DNA of 64,000 nt, taken from positions 322,501 through 386,500 of the forward strand of contig JAGUCH010000002.1 in assembly GCA_019096065.1 (NCBI GenBank). Direction: 5' to 3'. Position 1 is the first letter of the stretch, and each line of letters starts with the position of its first letter. Both the position numbers and the translations under genes were made by a program. Below, one piece after another: positions 39,180 to 51,275 of this stretch. This DNA is from Paracyclopina nana. Lineage: Eukaryota; Arthropoda; Copepoda; Cyclopoida; Cyclopettidae. The notes under the pieces were generated by a model. The model made no database searches, was not told the origin of the DNA, and saw nothing but the letters and a program-made list of their open reading frames with translations.

Positions 39180-41415
39180 TCAAATGCCCTCTGTGGTGTA
39201 TTCAAACATTTCAAAGTCCTCTTTGAAGACTTCATATAAGTCACTTTTAAGTTGGGTTGGTAGTTGCTTGAAGTACTCGAGTGTTTTTGATTCCGGAGCT
39301 CCAATGGAGGATCTCTTGTTGATGTCATCCGGTTTGGTGGCTGCATGAGTACTCATCTCGGCTGATTGAAGAGGTAGCACCTCAGTCAACTTGGCTTTCA
39401 CAAAAACATACCTAAAAATAAATTATATATAGTTTGTAGGGTTTCAACTTAATGAGACTAATGAGTCTTTATGGCATTTGCTGAGATGTTTGAGCAATAA
39501 AAATTTTAATTTTTTCTTACAGCCAAACTGCAACCTAACAACTTTAACCTAGTTTATGTGGTTTCACTTTTTACACTTAATTTTTTCACGCAGTGCAGAC
39601 CTTAATTGTAACTTAATGACGCCAAATGTCTTTAAAAGTTGAGCAATCAGATCAAATCAAACTTTTTGTTAATGAGTCTCGATGAACTCTTCACAAATTT
39701 GCTTTCAATTCCTTCAACCAAGATTTGTTCCTGAACTAAAAAGAGTTTCACACTTGGCATCTTCAGTGAGAGTCTCAAGCTTTCCAATGAAGTCATAGTT
39801 GATGAAGCAATAACCACAGCAAGCATTGAAAAAGTAAGTTAATTCGAATGCAAACTGTAGCTCATTATCATCCGCATCTTTGTTTGTAGCTTGGTTACGG
39901 TTGCTATCGCTTCTTATTTACTGACATTGCAACCTCGTCAGTAAATAAGAACTGATAACAACCTCAACCATGCTATGATCAAAGATGCTATGATCAAAGA
40001 CTCAGAAGATAATGAACCTGTAACGCAAGTACTTAAAACTCATCCTTGAGGTTTCACTTTTTAGAAACTTTAACTGTTCGAAAACACTTGTAAGTCTTTC
40101 AGTGTAGACCTTTGTTGTAACTTTGTGATGCCAACTCACGTAAAAAAGTTGAACAAATCTAACTATTTGTAAATGAGTCTCGATGTTCCCTTTACAAATT
40201 TGCTTTCAATGCCCTCAACCTAGATTTGTTCCAAAAGTAAAAAGAGTTTCTCACTTGGCATCTTCGGTGAAAGTCTCGAGCTTTCCAATGAAGTCATAGT
40301 CGATGAAGCAATAACCACAGCGAGCATTGAAGGGCTTCCAATGATTATCAGCTGAGTAGGGATTGGTCATCAGTTGCCTCAGTGCAAATTTGGCAAAAGA
40401 TGTGAAATTGGTGTTGCCAAATTGGGCCTGAATTTTCCTGGGCAGAGCATACTGAGGGTTGTTTTCAATTTTCTCAATGTAAGCTGAGACAATTCTGTCA
40501 AATGGATGTCTGACAAAGGAGAACTTGAAGAACTGAGACTGAGTGAGGAAAGCGTTGAAGTCCATGCTTGAACTGGTGAATTCTGGAGTTAACTGGTTGC
40601 GCACTGCAAACAATTTCGACACTGGCACATGTGGGTAGACTGATTTGACATATTTCTGCTGTGGATCCAAGTAGGCAAAATGCTTCATCCATGTCAAAGT
40701 GGCAACTTTTGCATTCCTGCAAAATGCAATTTTGTGCAATTTGTCCACCATCATTTGACTGATGTAGCTGTTGCTCTGATTTGCCATTTTTTCCCCATAC
40801 TTTTCGCGGCAAATGTGCCCGATTTTAGCATTTAATTTTTTGAATTTCTCCGCCTTTTCTTCCATCCAATTTTTGCTTTCTTGCACATTTTGGCCCAAAA
40901 CGTCCAACTTTTCGTGGATTTCTCCCATTTTGAGGCTGAAATTTTGCATCACTTCACTTTGCTAAAAAAAGTTAAAAGAAAATATTTTTAAATATGTTTT
41001 TTAAAAGAATTTTTTCAAAAAATTCTAAGAGAATTTCTTTAAAACATTAAAAAACATTTATAAAAAACATTCGTTTAAAAAAACATTTTTAGACAACTTA
41101 AAAAAACACAATTTTATGAACTTTTCAAAATACATTTTTAGACAACTTTAAGAGAACACAATTTTAAGAACTTTTCAAGATTTTTTGAAGAATTTACAAA
41201 AACTTTTTTAGAGAATTTTTTGCAAAACTTAATATAAAATATTTTCTGTAGAAGTTTTTAAAAACCAACGCTTTAGAAATGATTCAAAATATTTTTGAAA
41301 AGCTCACCTTGCTTATCATTGGGATGACAGTTTGCAGTGTCAAATAATTAGCAGTGAACAGATAGCCAATGAGCAGAAAATTTGCACCAATTGCTAAAAA
41401 CTTGAGGGATAGCAT
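39180..41415 (-). CDS. Golgi carbohydrate sulfotransferase (Sulfotransfer_2 family)
   Basis: Three exons, 41308-41415, 40255-40961 and 39180-39411, give 348 aa. The family transfers sulfate from PAPS to sugars of glycoproteins or glycosaminoglycans (CHST8-14 group). Exon 1 encodes a short N-terminus and one membrane segment (FLAIGANFLLIGYLFTANYL), as expected of a type II Golgi protein. A helical stem follows. The 5'-phosphosulfate-binding segment is IAFCRNAKVATLTWMKHF; it lacks the usual Pro before the Lys. The 3'-phosphate-binding segment is FSFVRHPFDRIVSAY. NHWKPFNARCGYC and IDYDFIGKLETFTEDA match the conserved end of the family, and DLYEVFKEDFEMFEY is the typical terminus. Sugar specificity cannot be told. 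Intron 2 carries a decayed duplicate of the exon 2 end. Confidence 0.85.
39640..39835 (-). pseudogene. Decayed duplicate of the exon 2 end in sulfotransferase intron 2
   Basis: This stretch resembles 40140-40330 (intron start plus the last 75 coding bases of exon 2): CACTTGGCATCTTC, CTTTCCAATGAAGTCATAG and ATGAAGCAATAACCACAGC recur about 500 bases apart. It is not spliced in my model. Confidence 0.75.
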
Positions 41416-41794
41416 TTTTTCTGAAATCTGTCACTTATTCAGCTAAACTTGCTGAAAACTCCTACCAACTGCCAACTTTGTGCACAGTTGTTGTATGATT
41501 TGAAAAAACAGCAAAAAAAAAAAAAGCTTTTGACTCTCAATATCTCACTATTTTTTTTAAGTTGAGAATTTGCTGAATTGCTGCTAAAAGTCAACAAAGT
41601 AAATAAAGAAAAAATTACTTATTTTCTACATACAAAACCATTTAAAAAATCAACTTTGATTCTCATACTAAAACTGTCAAATAAAAAATTAGAATGAAAG
41701 TTGAGAAGCAACAAGTGTGAAACAACTTTTTATAGTCTATTAAAGCACCTACATTCACATTTTTAGCAGAAAAAAATGTCTTATTTGTTTTATA

Positions 41795-43012
41795 TACTGT
41801 TATACGATTTCCTCGTGTTATAATTCAGTTTACCGATCCGACTCAGCTCTTTTATATCACAGTTCTTTCTAAGCAATTTGGGGGATATTAAATACTTAAT
41901 AGCCCTTGAATCAAATTTGAGGGATTTTTATTAATTTAATATCCATCATATTCCATGGAAGTAATGCAAATTCCAAAGAAGTTGGAAAAAGAGAGGATCA
42001 TCCAAGATTCGAACCTCAGACAGTTGGATTAGCATCCCAAAGATCTAACCACAGATCTATGTACACATCATGAAAATTGCATGCTATGTAGAGGACTTTA
42101 ACCATAAGGTTAGCCAGATACATGAAAAAAATTAGTTGTGGAATGACTGGGGTTTGAACCCTAGACTCCTGAATCAAGAGCCTAGCACTCTGACCATTGT
42201 GCCATAGGAACACATTTGAAGAAATGGATTTTAAAAGTCTATTTAATTGCTCCCAACCCACTGGATGCTAGCTAATGAGAGCCAGTGTTATTATTTCGAG
42301 CTGGGGCACGTAAAGTAGGGTCATTAAATAGCTGAGCGAGGATTTTAAAATGGGAAAACTCGAGTACAGCTTTACTAGCCCGAGCCTGCGAGGGCTGTAA
42401 TTGTACGAGTGTTTTTCCATTTTAAAATCCGAGGTCAGCTATTTAATGACCCAATTTTACGTGCCCCAGCTCAAAATATACAATTTTATATTCTGTAATT
42501 TTTGAGTGTTTTAATGAAGTTACCGGGCTGCCCCGTGCCCTAGAAAATGCTGCTCGGTTTTTAGTTGCTTCACTGGCTCTCATGAGCTAGCATCCTGTGG
42601 TTTGGGGGCAATAAAATAGACTTTTGAAAACCAATTTTTCAGAAGTGCTCCTATGGCACAATGGATAGAGTGCTTGGCTCTTGATATAGGAGTCTAGGGT
42701 TCAAACCCCAGTCATTCCTTAACTTTTTTTTTTGATTTCTCTATTTTGCTTAAATTATGGTTAAGTCTTATACATAGCATGCAATTTTCACGATGTTTCC
42801 ATAGCTCAGTGGTTAGAGCATTGGAATGCTGATCCAACAGTCTGAGGTTCAAACCTAGGATGATCCTCTCTTTTTTCTAACTTCTTTGGAATTTGGATTA
42901 TTTCCATGGAATATGAGGGGCATTAAATTACTTATAATGTGATATAAAAGAGCTGAGTCGGATCGGTAAACTGAATTATAACACGAGGAAATCGTACTAC
43001 AGTATATAAAAT
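41795..43012. mobile_element. Foldback element with paired tRNA-like modules in both arms
   Basis: The element starts TATATACTGTTATACGATTT and ends with the inverse (AAATCGTACTACAGTATATA). Each arm carries the same two tRNA-like modules: reversed at about 42020-42210, forward at about 42650-42860. The centre (42293-42475) is a second hairpin with arms AGCTGGGGCACGTAAAGTAG and the inverse. B-box cores (GGTTCAAACCC) are intact in both arms. No protein frame. Paired tRNA-related modules recall Twin-type SINEs of mosquitoes, here arranged as an inverted repeat. Confidence 0.7.
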
Positions 43013-43015
43013 AAC

Positions 43016-44115
43016 ATTATAAGGTGTGTTGCTGCGGTGGCGCTGCTATCACTAAAAGAGGGATGTAAAGTAGAAAATAATGCAGATGCTGGAGCTAATG
43101 ATTTCTTATGTTATTCCCTAAGTTTTTTTTGTTTTTAAATGCAATTTTTGCTTGGATATGATTATCAATTTATAACATAATCAACTTTAACTCCAATGAC
43201 ATTGAATTTTCTAGCCCAGGCATTTAAACAGGAAGGGCAACTCTCAGCATCATGGCTACTTTTCTTATCTACTCCTTTAAATCCAAAGTGGCTAATTTTT
43301 GCTGAAACTGTTTTATTTTGACTAGAGTGTTGCCAGATTTTTTTTACTTCTCAAAAGCTCTCTATTTTTCTGTATCACCTAAATAAATAAATTGGAAAAA
43401 ATCGAAGGCGACTTCTAGAATTGGTGTTTTCGATTTTACCTAGGTGTCGAGGCAGTTATGTTACATAATGACTTAAACTCAATGTTGATAAAACGTACAA
43501 GTTTCCCTGAGGGCTTTTTTTGGCGTATGAGGGCTTAGAATTTCTGTCTGACATCTACAGTCCGACTCTCGGAAACCGCACCAAATGTAAACAAGCCTTA
43601 GCGCGGCTTGGCTGTGCAGCCATTGCGTTTTCCGTGGGGCAACCTGCACCAGAACGCCCAGCCGATTCTGCCCATTTATTTACTTCTATAATTCGTTGGC
43701 AGTATTAATACTTAATTGTAACCTAACATGCATGCTGTAAAAGAAAGGGAACTGTCTGTTAGCTTTTTTATTTTTTTAAGCTAGAATGCTGTGCTCTAAA
43801 CTGAGCAATTCAAGCAAAGTTGGGAGAACTCGCTCATGAGAAAAGTAAATAAAAAAGCTATTGTAGCATATGCTAAAGCTGACCTGATAAGAAGTCCTCG
43901 CTTAAGTTATTAGCTCGATTAATCAAACAAGATCAGTCTGTTGACTTCAATGATGACAAGGTCAAAAGGTACATAAAAAACCCAGATTTTTTACAATTGC
44001 ATAAAGTTATTCTGCATTAATAAGTAGATGGGTGCAACAAGGACAACAAAACATAAATCAAGCATTTAGATGAATGTGGTTAAATGAAAGTTTTTTCAGG
44101 CCTTGCCAACCACCA
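43016..44115. other. Spacer left of the kinase duplication
   Basis: Mostly AT-rich. At 43557-43980 lies an older, more diverged copy of the kinase upstream cassette (GTCCGACTCTCGGAAACCGC, TTTTCCGTGGGGCAACCTGC). No frame is convincing. Confidence 0.5.
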
Positions 44116-45317
44116 TTTCCCACCTTTTTCTGTTGACCAATCAGAGCAAAGTATTTTTAAGGCGCTACCAGATAAAACTTTTGTCAACACATTATGAGTT
44201 ATTTAGGCTGTTTTAAGCAAAAGCTGGCAATTCATGAAAGCTTTAAGAGTGTAAGTTTCCCCTGAAATTCCGTAAAATTCAAATTTTGATTTTAGCGCCA
44301 ATATTTTAGTGCTCGAGTAGGAGGAGCCTGTTAATCAGCTTTACCAGACATGGAGTTTTTAGTTCAAAAATTGCTTAAATATGGCGTTTTCAATCATCTG
44401 ACAGCTTCTTCATGATACTCACAATTCATAGAACTCTACTTTTTTCGTCAGAAGCCCTTCCATAGCATAGTCAGATGAAGTGTAGAAGTGCAGCTGAGAT
44501 AAGAGGTCACCTTACATTATAGATCATCTTGTGTACAGCACCTTATTACAGTCCGACTCTCGGAAACCGCGCCTAATGTAAACAAGCTTTGGCGCGGCGC
44601 GGCTGTGCGGCTGTTGCGTTTTCCGTGGGGCAACCTGCAAGTTAGCTTTTTTTTAGCTACAAAGCTGTGCTCTAAACTGAGCAATTAAAATTAAATTGGG
44701 AAAACTTGACTCTGTTGTTGAGAAAAGTAAATAAAAAAGCTATTGCAACGCATATGCTATAGTATTGACCTGATAAAAAGCCTCGACTAAACAAACAAGA
44801 TCAGTCAATGATCATAAGGTCAAAAGATACATAAAAAACCCACATGTATTTCAATTGCATTAATTTATTCTACTTAAATAAGTAGATGGGCGCAACAAGA
44901 ACAAAAAACATAAGTTGAGATGCTGCTTTTTTCAATAAAATGTGCCCAATTTTGTGTAGCTCGGTGCATCACTGGTCCCATGGGATCCCAAAAAAAATAT
45001 GAGGAAAAAATAACTTTTCTCGGGCAATGTCAATGCAGGGAGTGAACAGGTTGAAAGCAATGATTGAAACACTTTTTTGACTGAACAGGAAAAAACTTTA
45101 CTTCTTTAAGCAAAATGCTCGGATTTTTTTAATTTTGGGAAGGCCACATCATTTATTTGCAAAGCAAAAAGCCATGCTTAGGTAACGTTTTCCTTATCTC
45201 TATCTAAACAGGGTATCAATGTGAATATAAAGTCACTAGCTTTGTTAAAGCTGGCAATTGCCACTAATCTGGCAAGTGATGCGTTCTTGAAAAAACCCCG
45301 GGAAAATTGCATCGAAA

Positions 45318-48300
45318 ATGGCGGCGGATGAAAGGTAAGAGAAATCCCTAATTGCCATAATGCTTTCGACTTTGTGCACATTCCTTGGTTAGAAGTAGAA
45401 CATCGCTAGGGCAGTTGATTTCACATGCTTTTTCTCAGCTCCTTGACTTTTGTGGACATGTATAAGGCCATATCTATCCTTGGTTCCGGATCTTTTGGCA
45501 TGGTTCTTGAGGCCCAGGTCTTAGGAGAGGACAACACCAGACATGCAGTGAAAATCATCGAGAATTCACAGTATGAGTATAAGGAACTATGGCTTCGGTT
45601 ACGTAGTACAGTCAGCGCACCCTAGTGTGGAAAGGCGTGTAGTATGTGCACCATAGAGGCAGCGACATAGAAATTCGTAATTTGCCAAAAAATTGGCCTT
45701 CTCCTCTGATTTATCAAAAATTCATAAAATAATAATGAATGTTTCATGCTACTATGTGAACAAAAAATCCGGCCAATCAGCTAAAATAAACCGGGAAAAT
45801 GCTGGTTCTTGAATTGCAAACTAATTTGAAAATTTCCGCCTTTTTTTGGACCAATCAGAGTAGAGTTAAAAAAATGTTGGCTTTTATAATGCTACCAGAT
45901 AAAAACTTTTGTCAACACATAAAGAGTGATTCGGGCTGTTTTATGCTAAAACTGGCAATTTATAGAAGCTCTTAGCATTTAGTCCAAAAAAATTTTTTTT
46001 TCACTTTTCCTTCAAAGAGTCATGCGTAAACAGCTGTACTACCTAACTGTTGCGCCATCTACCATGATTAATTTCAAAATCAGCTCTTATAGGATGAAAT
46101 ACATTGAGCGTGAGATTGACATCCTCAGCAAACTGGAACATCCCAATCTGCTGAGATACATTAGAGCGTGGAAGGAGACAACTCCATACGGTATGAGGAT
46201 CTTTGATGATTACATTTTCAATTTGATCAATTTTTTTTTTAAGATTTTCATATTGAAGTTGGAGAGGATAAGTGCAAAAAACCGGGTGATTCTAGTCGGC
46301 TTCTAAACCTTGATAAACAGCCATGCACCTTCATAGCAACAGAGGTGTGTCAGTCTGGCACACTCTCTGATTACATCAAGAACCGCACTGAAGTGAACTA
46401 CCAAGAAAGCAAGGATTACTTTCAGCAAATAACCAATGGTCTGCACTACCTCCACTCTCATGGCATCATCCACAGGTATTCAACTGCTTCATATCCCAAC
46501 CAGAAATTCGGAGCACTCACCGAAATTGCCAGACAAATCTTTTTTTTTGTCCTACTTTAAAAAGTCACCAACATGCACAACATTTTCAAGTTAGTGTTAG
46601 CTTAAGGATCACATATCAAACAGATAAAATAGGGCGTTTTGTTATCAGGATTTTGCTTTATTTTCACCTCAAAAATTGATGTGTACAAAATCAGCTCTAT
46701 TTGGCATTCATTCTATGTTCTTTATATGCAGTCACAATTTTCAAACTGTAATTAACTTGCAAAAAAGGAAACAATTAGGTCCATATAGGGTTTTTCACTC
46801 ATATTGTGTTCTGTCCCAAGATGATCTATAGTATATGGTTTTGTTATCTGTCTACTACCAAAATAACACTCAGTAAAGCTTGTACGTTATATCAGCAAAG
46901 AGTTTACATCTTTATGAAAAATTAACTACCTTGGATGTAAGTAAAATCAAAACCACCAATCAACAACTGATGGAAATAAGCTTGTAAAAATTTCTGGTTG
47001 GGATTAACTTTGTTAATGACTCTAAAAGACTTGCTGCTTTTTTGTTGCAGAGATTTGAAGCCTGCAAATGTCCTTTTCAGCCTGAACGGACAAATCAGAG
47101 TGGCAGACTTTGGGCTTGCAAAAGTCCAAGAATCTGAAGATCAAAGTCACACTCGTTATACTGGGACCTTTCTGTTTTGGAGCCCTGAAATGTTGGAGGG
47201 AAAGAAGCACTATGATGAAAGGACTGATATATACTCCCTCGGTGTCATCTTTGCCAGGTTGCTTAGTCCCATTCCAATTACAGATAGAATTGTTGATGTT
47301 CAAGAGGTGCATGGGCTATCTCATGATGACATTCAATTGCTGAAAAAGATGCTCAGTAGGGATCCGAAGGATAGGCCAGAGGCCTGGCAAATTAGTGTCC
47401 ACCTGCTCAAAAACAGTGCTTCTAGTGATTACTCCTCTTGGTTTGACAGCTTGTATCAACCAATCAAAATAGTGAGGGTGGAAGGAGACACCCTCGTTAT
47501 TAATGCCAAGATTTGGCAAAGCAAGGTGCATGTGGTGACAATATCACCGAAGAGGGATTGTCCATCAGCAACCTTTCAACAAAAGATGAAAAAGTTAAGA
47601 CAAAGCAAACATCCTAACGTGGTCAGCACCATCGTGGATTGGGAGCAAACCAACCCCAAAGGTATAATAAGTCGCCAAAATTCTGTTGTCACCAAAGATA
47701 TTTGTTTCATATTGCATTTTCTGTGAAGGTTGGGCCAAAAAGCTTTTGAATCAAATACAAGGTGTTTCAATTACCTCACTAGACTCAATAGATGGAGTAC
47801 TGAACCATGACTTCCTAAAGCTGGATACCATGGAGGGGGATTACTTTTATATGGCAACAGAGCTCTGCAAAGGCAGAACTCTAAAAGATTTCATCAATGA
47901 AAATCCGCAATTTCCCACAACTAGAGAATTTCGTGTGGAGGCATGGAAACTAATCCACGGAATCCTTGAGGGGCTCAAATTCCTGGTCAGCCAGAACATC
48001 ACAGAAAGGTACGCTTATTTAGCACTGGCAGACTCTTTTGGCTTTTGTTTCTCCTAGCTGTGACAAGACTGGTCTCCTAGTGCCAAAAGCTAATGGAAAC
48101 TAGCATATTTTATGGCAACCTTTTATAGCTAGGAACAAAAACTGTGTAATGTGGATAATAATTGGCCAATTTTTGGCCTTTGTTACACCCAGTTTTGACA
48201 AGACTGTTCTCCTTGTGCCAAAAATTAACCAAAACTAGTCTATTTTTGACAACTTATTTGAGGTAGGAGCAAAAATCACGTAAAATGTATCAATGCCTGA

Positions 48301-50085
48301 GCTAAATTGCTTTCATTACAAAGGCCAATTTTTGGCCTTTGTTTCTTCTAGTTGTGACTAGACCGTTATTGTAGTGCCAAACACTAACTGGAACTAGCAT
48401 ATTTTGGCAACTTTTTTGAGCTAGAAGTGAAAAATATGTAATTTGAATAATTAGGCTAAGCTGTTTGAATGCGCGCTTGAACTTTTGGGATTTCTATGTT
48501 TTATTGTTGTGCTTGCCCTCTTTGGTTGCCCAAGAGCCAATTTCGGGAATTCTGTGCGCTGGATATCTGGCCCCTGCCATAATAACCCTTCATTGCAATT
48601 AGGTCTAAACAGACTTTTTTTGTATGTTACAAATTTTTTTGTCAAATCATAGCTTCTAATGGTGGAGCCTTATATTCATGCACAGTGGATGCGTCAATTT
48701 TTTGGTTTCTAATTTGCATGACATCTAGGCTCTCTTTTAAAAAAGAGAACAAATTAATGTAAATTGGTAGATAAAGATGCACATTTAGCACAAAAAAATA
48801 ATTTTTGGGCAAAAGTTGATACGGGCAAATTAAATTTTGCTCAAATGCAGCGACTTTTTTGGGATGAGCATGAAAATTGCATTTTTAACCACATTGCACT
48901 CATTTATGCGGTGTGATTCTGCTACCACAAAAAAAAAAGAATATTTCCGATCTGCTGGAACATAAACTAAAGATATTCACCCAAAAAAGTGAAAAAAATA
49001 TAACTGTAGATTTTGACCAAAATGTACAAATTGAAGTTTTTTGGGCCAGTGTGCGCTGCCGGAATAGGCAAGGTTATTTGCATATATCTCTATTTATTTT
49101 AGCAAGCTTGATTGAAAATTGCAGTCTTTTAACAAGGTTTCACATACAATCTGAAGCAGTTAGTAATCTTTTAGTAGTTTGATGCAAATAATGATTATTT
49201 TGCAGCTGCCTGCAGCCTTCAAACATCACAATTTCCGATGAGGGCATTCCCAAAATTGGCGGCTTCTTTGGTTGCCAGGACGGATTCTATGCTTGTCCAG
49301 ACATTGGAAGTGGGGCTGATCACCTCAGTGATGTGTATTCACTCGGAGTCATTGCATTCCAAATGTTTGCAAAAACTTCCACTCCTTCAGCTCTACAAGC
49401 AAAGATTGAAGAATTCAAGTCATCTACTCATCCTTGTTGCAAGCTACTCTGCTCAATGGTCAGTGAACGATCAGTGAGACCAAGTGCATCACAAATACTT
49501 CAGCATGAAGTATTTGTAAATCTTGGTGATCCTGACTTCCATGGATGGTCAATTGAGCATAATCGCAATTTTGTCTACACTGCCAAGGATTATGGTTGTG
49601 CCCAAGTGGAGTACAACAAGCCAGAAAGGTGCAAATGCTCAATTTCTTTTTCACATCACACCTAACACAGCTTTTCCACCATGAATTCCAGACCATGGAA
49701 AATTGTGCCCATCATGAAGGGAGCCAAGGAAGTCGCTGATGGCTATGAAGCTCAAACTTGGGCCAACTGCAAGTTCCAATGGAGAGGAGCAAATGTGAAA
49801 GGAAAAGTGTTTTTGTACATCAAGGAAGCTGGAACTTATTATACTACTCTTTTTTCCTTTGATAAAAGTGTTGGAGAGGAATTGGCTTCTATGCAAATCA
49901 ATGGAGTTGATCACTTTGGTGCAATTGTTGACTTGGACAAACAGCAAACATCTGGAGACACCAAAGTGATCCAATTCACGCCATTTCAGCTTTTTGGTAA
50001 AGGAAATCCAATCACGCTTATCGCGCTTGATGTTTCTACCAAAGTTATAATGGGTGAAACAAAACTTTTTGTAAAATCTGAATAA
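45318..50085 (+). CDS. PKR-like kinase-pseudokinase protein, copy A
   Basis: Eight exons: 45318-45334, 45439-45570, 46093-46190, 46259-46475, 47051-47661, 47729-48008, 49206-49628, 49671-50085. They join in frame to 730 aa. Kinase 1 (about 14-285) has the Gly loop GSGSFGMV, HAVKII with Lys44, helix-C Glu57, HRDLKPAN (Asp156) and VADFG (Asp174), then WSPEM and RDPKDRP. ATEVCQSGTLSDYI and LLKKMLSRDPKDRP resemble eIF2alpha kinases (PKR/HRI/PERK). Kinase 2 (about 300-590) keeps the fold markers (ATELCKGRTLKDFI, SDVYSLGVIAFQMF), but HRD reads ESC, its Lys is Gln and DFG reads GFF, so it should be inactive. A C-terminal domain of about 137 aa (PWKIVPIMKGAKEV onward) is unknown to me. GCN2 also pairs kinase and pseudokinase, but in the opposite order. 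The stop TAA overlaps an AATAAA (50081-50086). Confidence 0.85.
48010..49205. repeat. Intron 6 of kinase A: repeat blocks and a decayed MITE
   Basis: About three copies of a roughly 130-150 bp block (TGACAAGACTG, CTAGTGCCAAAA, CTAACCAAAACTAG) lie at 48050-48440. A decayed CACAGTGG MITE follows at 48683-48900, with the internal landmark GCATGACATCTAGGCTCTC. No frame. Confidence 0.7.
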
Positions 50086-50731
50086 AGTTTAATTGAAAGC
50101 CAAAATATTCGAAAGGTGACTAATAAATGAGTGATTCACTTGGAACCAGGAAATTGCTTTCAGCACAGTGGGATAAAGTGGCTGAAAAAAGTTCACCCTA
50201 AAAAGTTGCCGAGTGTGCACACTAGGAAAGTTGTACAGCAACATTAATTTGATTTTTGTCAATTACTGAATTATATTCCAAATCACTTAGAGAAAAATCA
50301 AAGTTTTTAACAGACCGTGGGCCTATCTCGTTCCTACTTTTGATACATCGATTCGGATTCGATTTTTCAATTTTGGGCCCAAACCCCTTGTCACCATGTG
50401 GTTAGATGGGGTTTCAAGTTTGGCGGCCCCCAGGATGCTCTTAGGGGGTCAAATGGGGCCTAGTCTTTTCAGCTGATTGAAACAAGGCAAATCTTTGCAG
50501 GGGCGTGGCTGGAGGAGTGGAGGGCAGCCAAAATCAACTATGCCCCAATTCTTGAGGGCCCTGGGGGGTGTCCAGATGTCAGGGGTAAAAAAGTTGGAAA
50601 AAGTCCTCAGCAAGGCCAAAAAAAAGCCAAAATTTGCGTTTTCGGACTTGACTTTGAGGTCGATTTTCTCCAAAGGCCATGGATGGATTTTGGATTTTTT
50701 TGCTTTGAATGGTAGATAAAGATCCAAATTG
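50086..50731. other. 3' flank of kinase A
   Basis: Non-coding and duplicated at 59091-59640. A second AATAAA lies near 50123. No gene is recognised. Confidence 0.5.
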
Positions 50732-50974
50732 TCACCAAAAAAAAATTTGGGATGGTGTTAGTTCTTGTTTGTCTGCTACGAGCTCTCGAAGTTGGACAAA
50801 ATTCACATCAATTGCCTTGATATTACGCTGAGCCATGGTGAACAGATATTGTTGAGGAAATGCAGAGGTTTCTGTGTTATCCTCTTGTGGTGGAGCAGTA
50901 GGTCGAATTGTTCCCTCTGATGAAGCCTCTTCGTAATATTCGTCCTCGTAATATTCGTCCTCACTATCAGCCAT
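50732..50974 (-). CDS. Truncated acidic reading frame at the duplication edge
   Basis: An 80-codon minus-strand frame begins with an acidic Tyr-rich stretch (MADSEDEYYEDEYYEEASSE), continues TIRPTAPPQEDN and then MAQRNIKAIDVNFVQLRELV. Its last 24 codons or so lie inside duplication unit A, and that part alone recurs at the end of unit B. The composition looks like a real N-terminus, but no family is recognised and no downstream exon was found. It is probably a 5' gene fragment cut at the duplication boundary. Confidence 0.4.
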   Translation of the reverse strand: MADSEDEYYEDEYYEEASSEGTIRPTAPPQEDNTETSAFPQQYLFTMAQRNIKAIDVNFVQLRELVADKQELTPSQIFFW

Positions 50975-50979
50975 TTAAA

Positions 50980-51275
50980 TAGGACACAGCATCACTCACT
51001 TCTCATTCCCTCCAGGGCTGCAGGTAAGTGAGCTGCCACCAGTTGTTGTGTATTTGGTGTCTACATGATTGGACTTGACTTCTCTTGTACAAAGCCACAA
51101 CTGAGTTTATTTCTCAACCAAGCACTGTATATACAATGTACTGTCAAGGTGAATAGCATTGCACATCCTGCTTAGGTGAAAGTGTGGTTAGGCAGCGTGG
51201 CTCGTACTATACTACTATACTACTACATTTTACTACAACACGACGCGCTAGCGCCATGATGAAGGTTATAAAAAC
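50980..51275. other. Spacer between the duplication units
   Basis: Unique to this junction: neither end of unit A or B contains it. It holds the presumptive 5' flank of the truncated acidic frame. A good plus-strand donor (GCTGCAGGTAAGTGAG, near 51020) is present, but no exon model uses it. Confidence 0.4.

Larger units (their letters stand above)
44120..50803 (+). repeat. Tandem duplication unit A (kinase gene 1)
   Basis: Direct duplicate of 51275-59723 including introns, upstream region and about 700 bases of 3' flank. The left edge is near TTGACCAATCAG; the right edge lies at the AAGTTGGACAAAATTCAC sequence. The unit B copy is longer by intron growth. Confidence 0.85.

Noticed and set aside
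45178-45381. 67-codon minus-strand frame, with a partner at 52342
   Set aside because: Lies antisense to the first kinase exon; the two versions diverge in frame where the DNA has small indels, so no purifying selection is evident.
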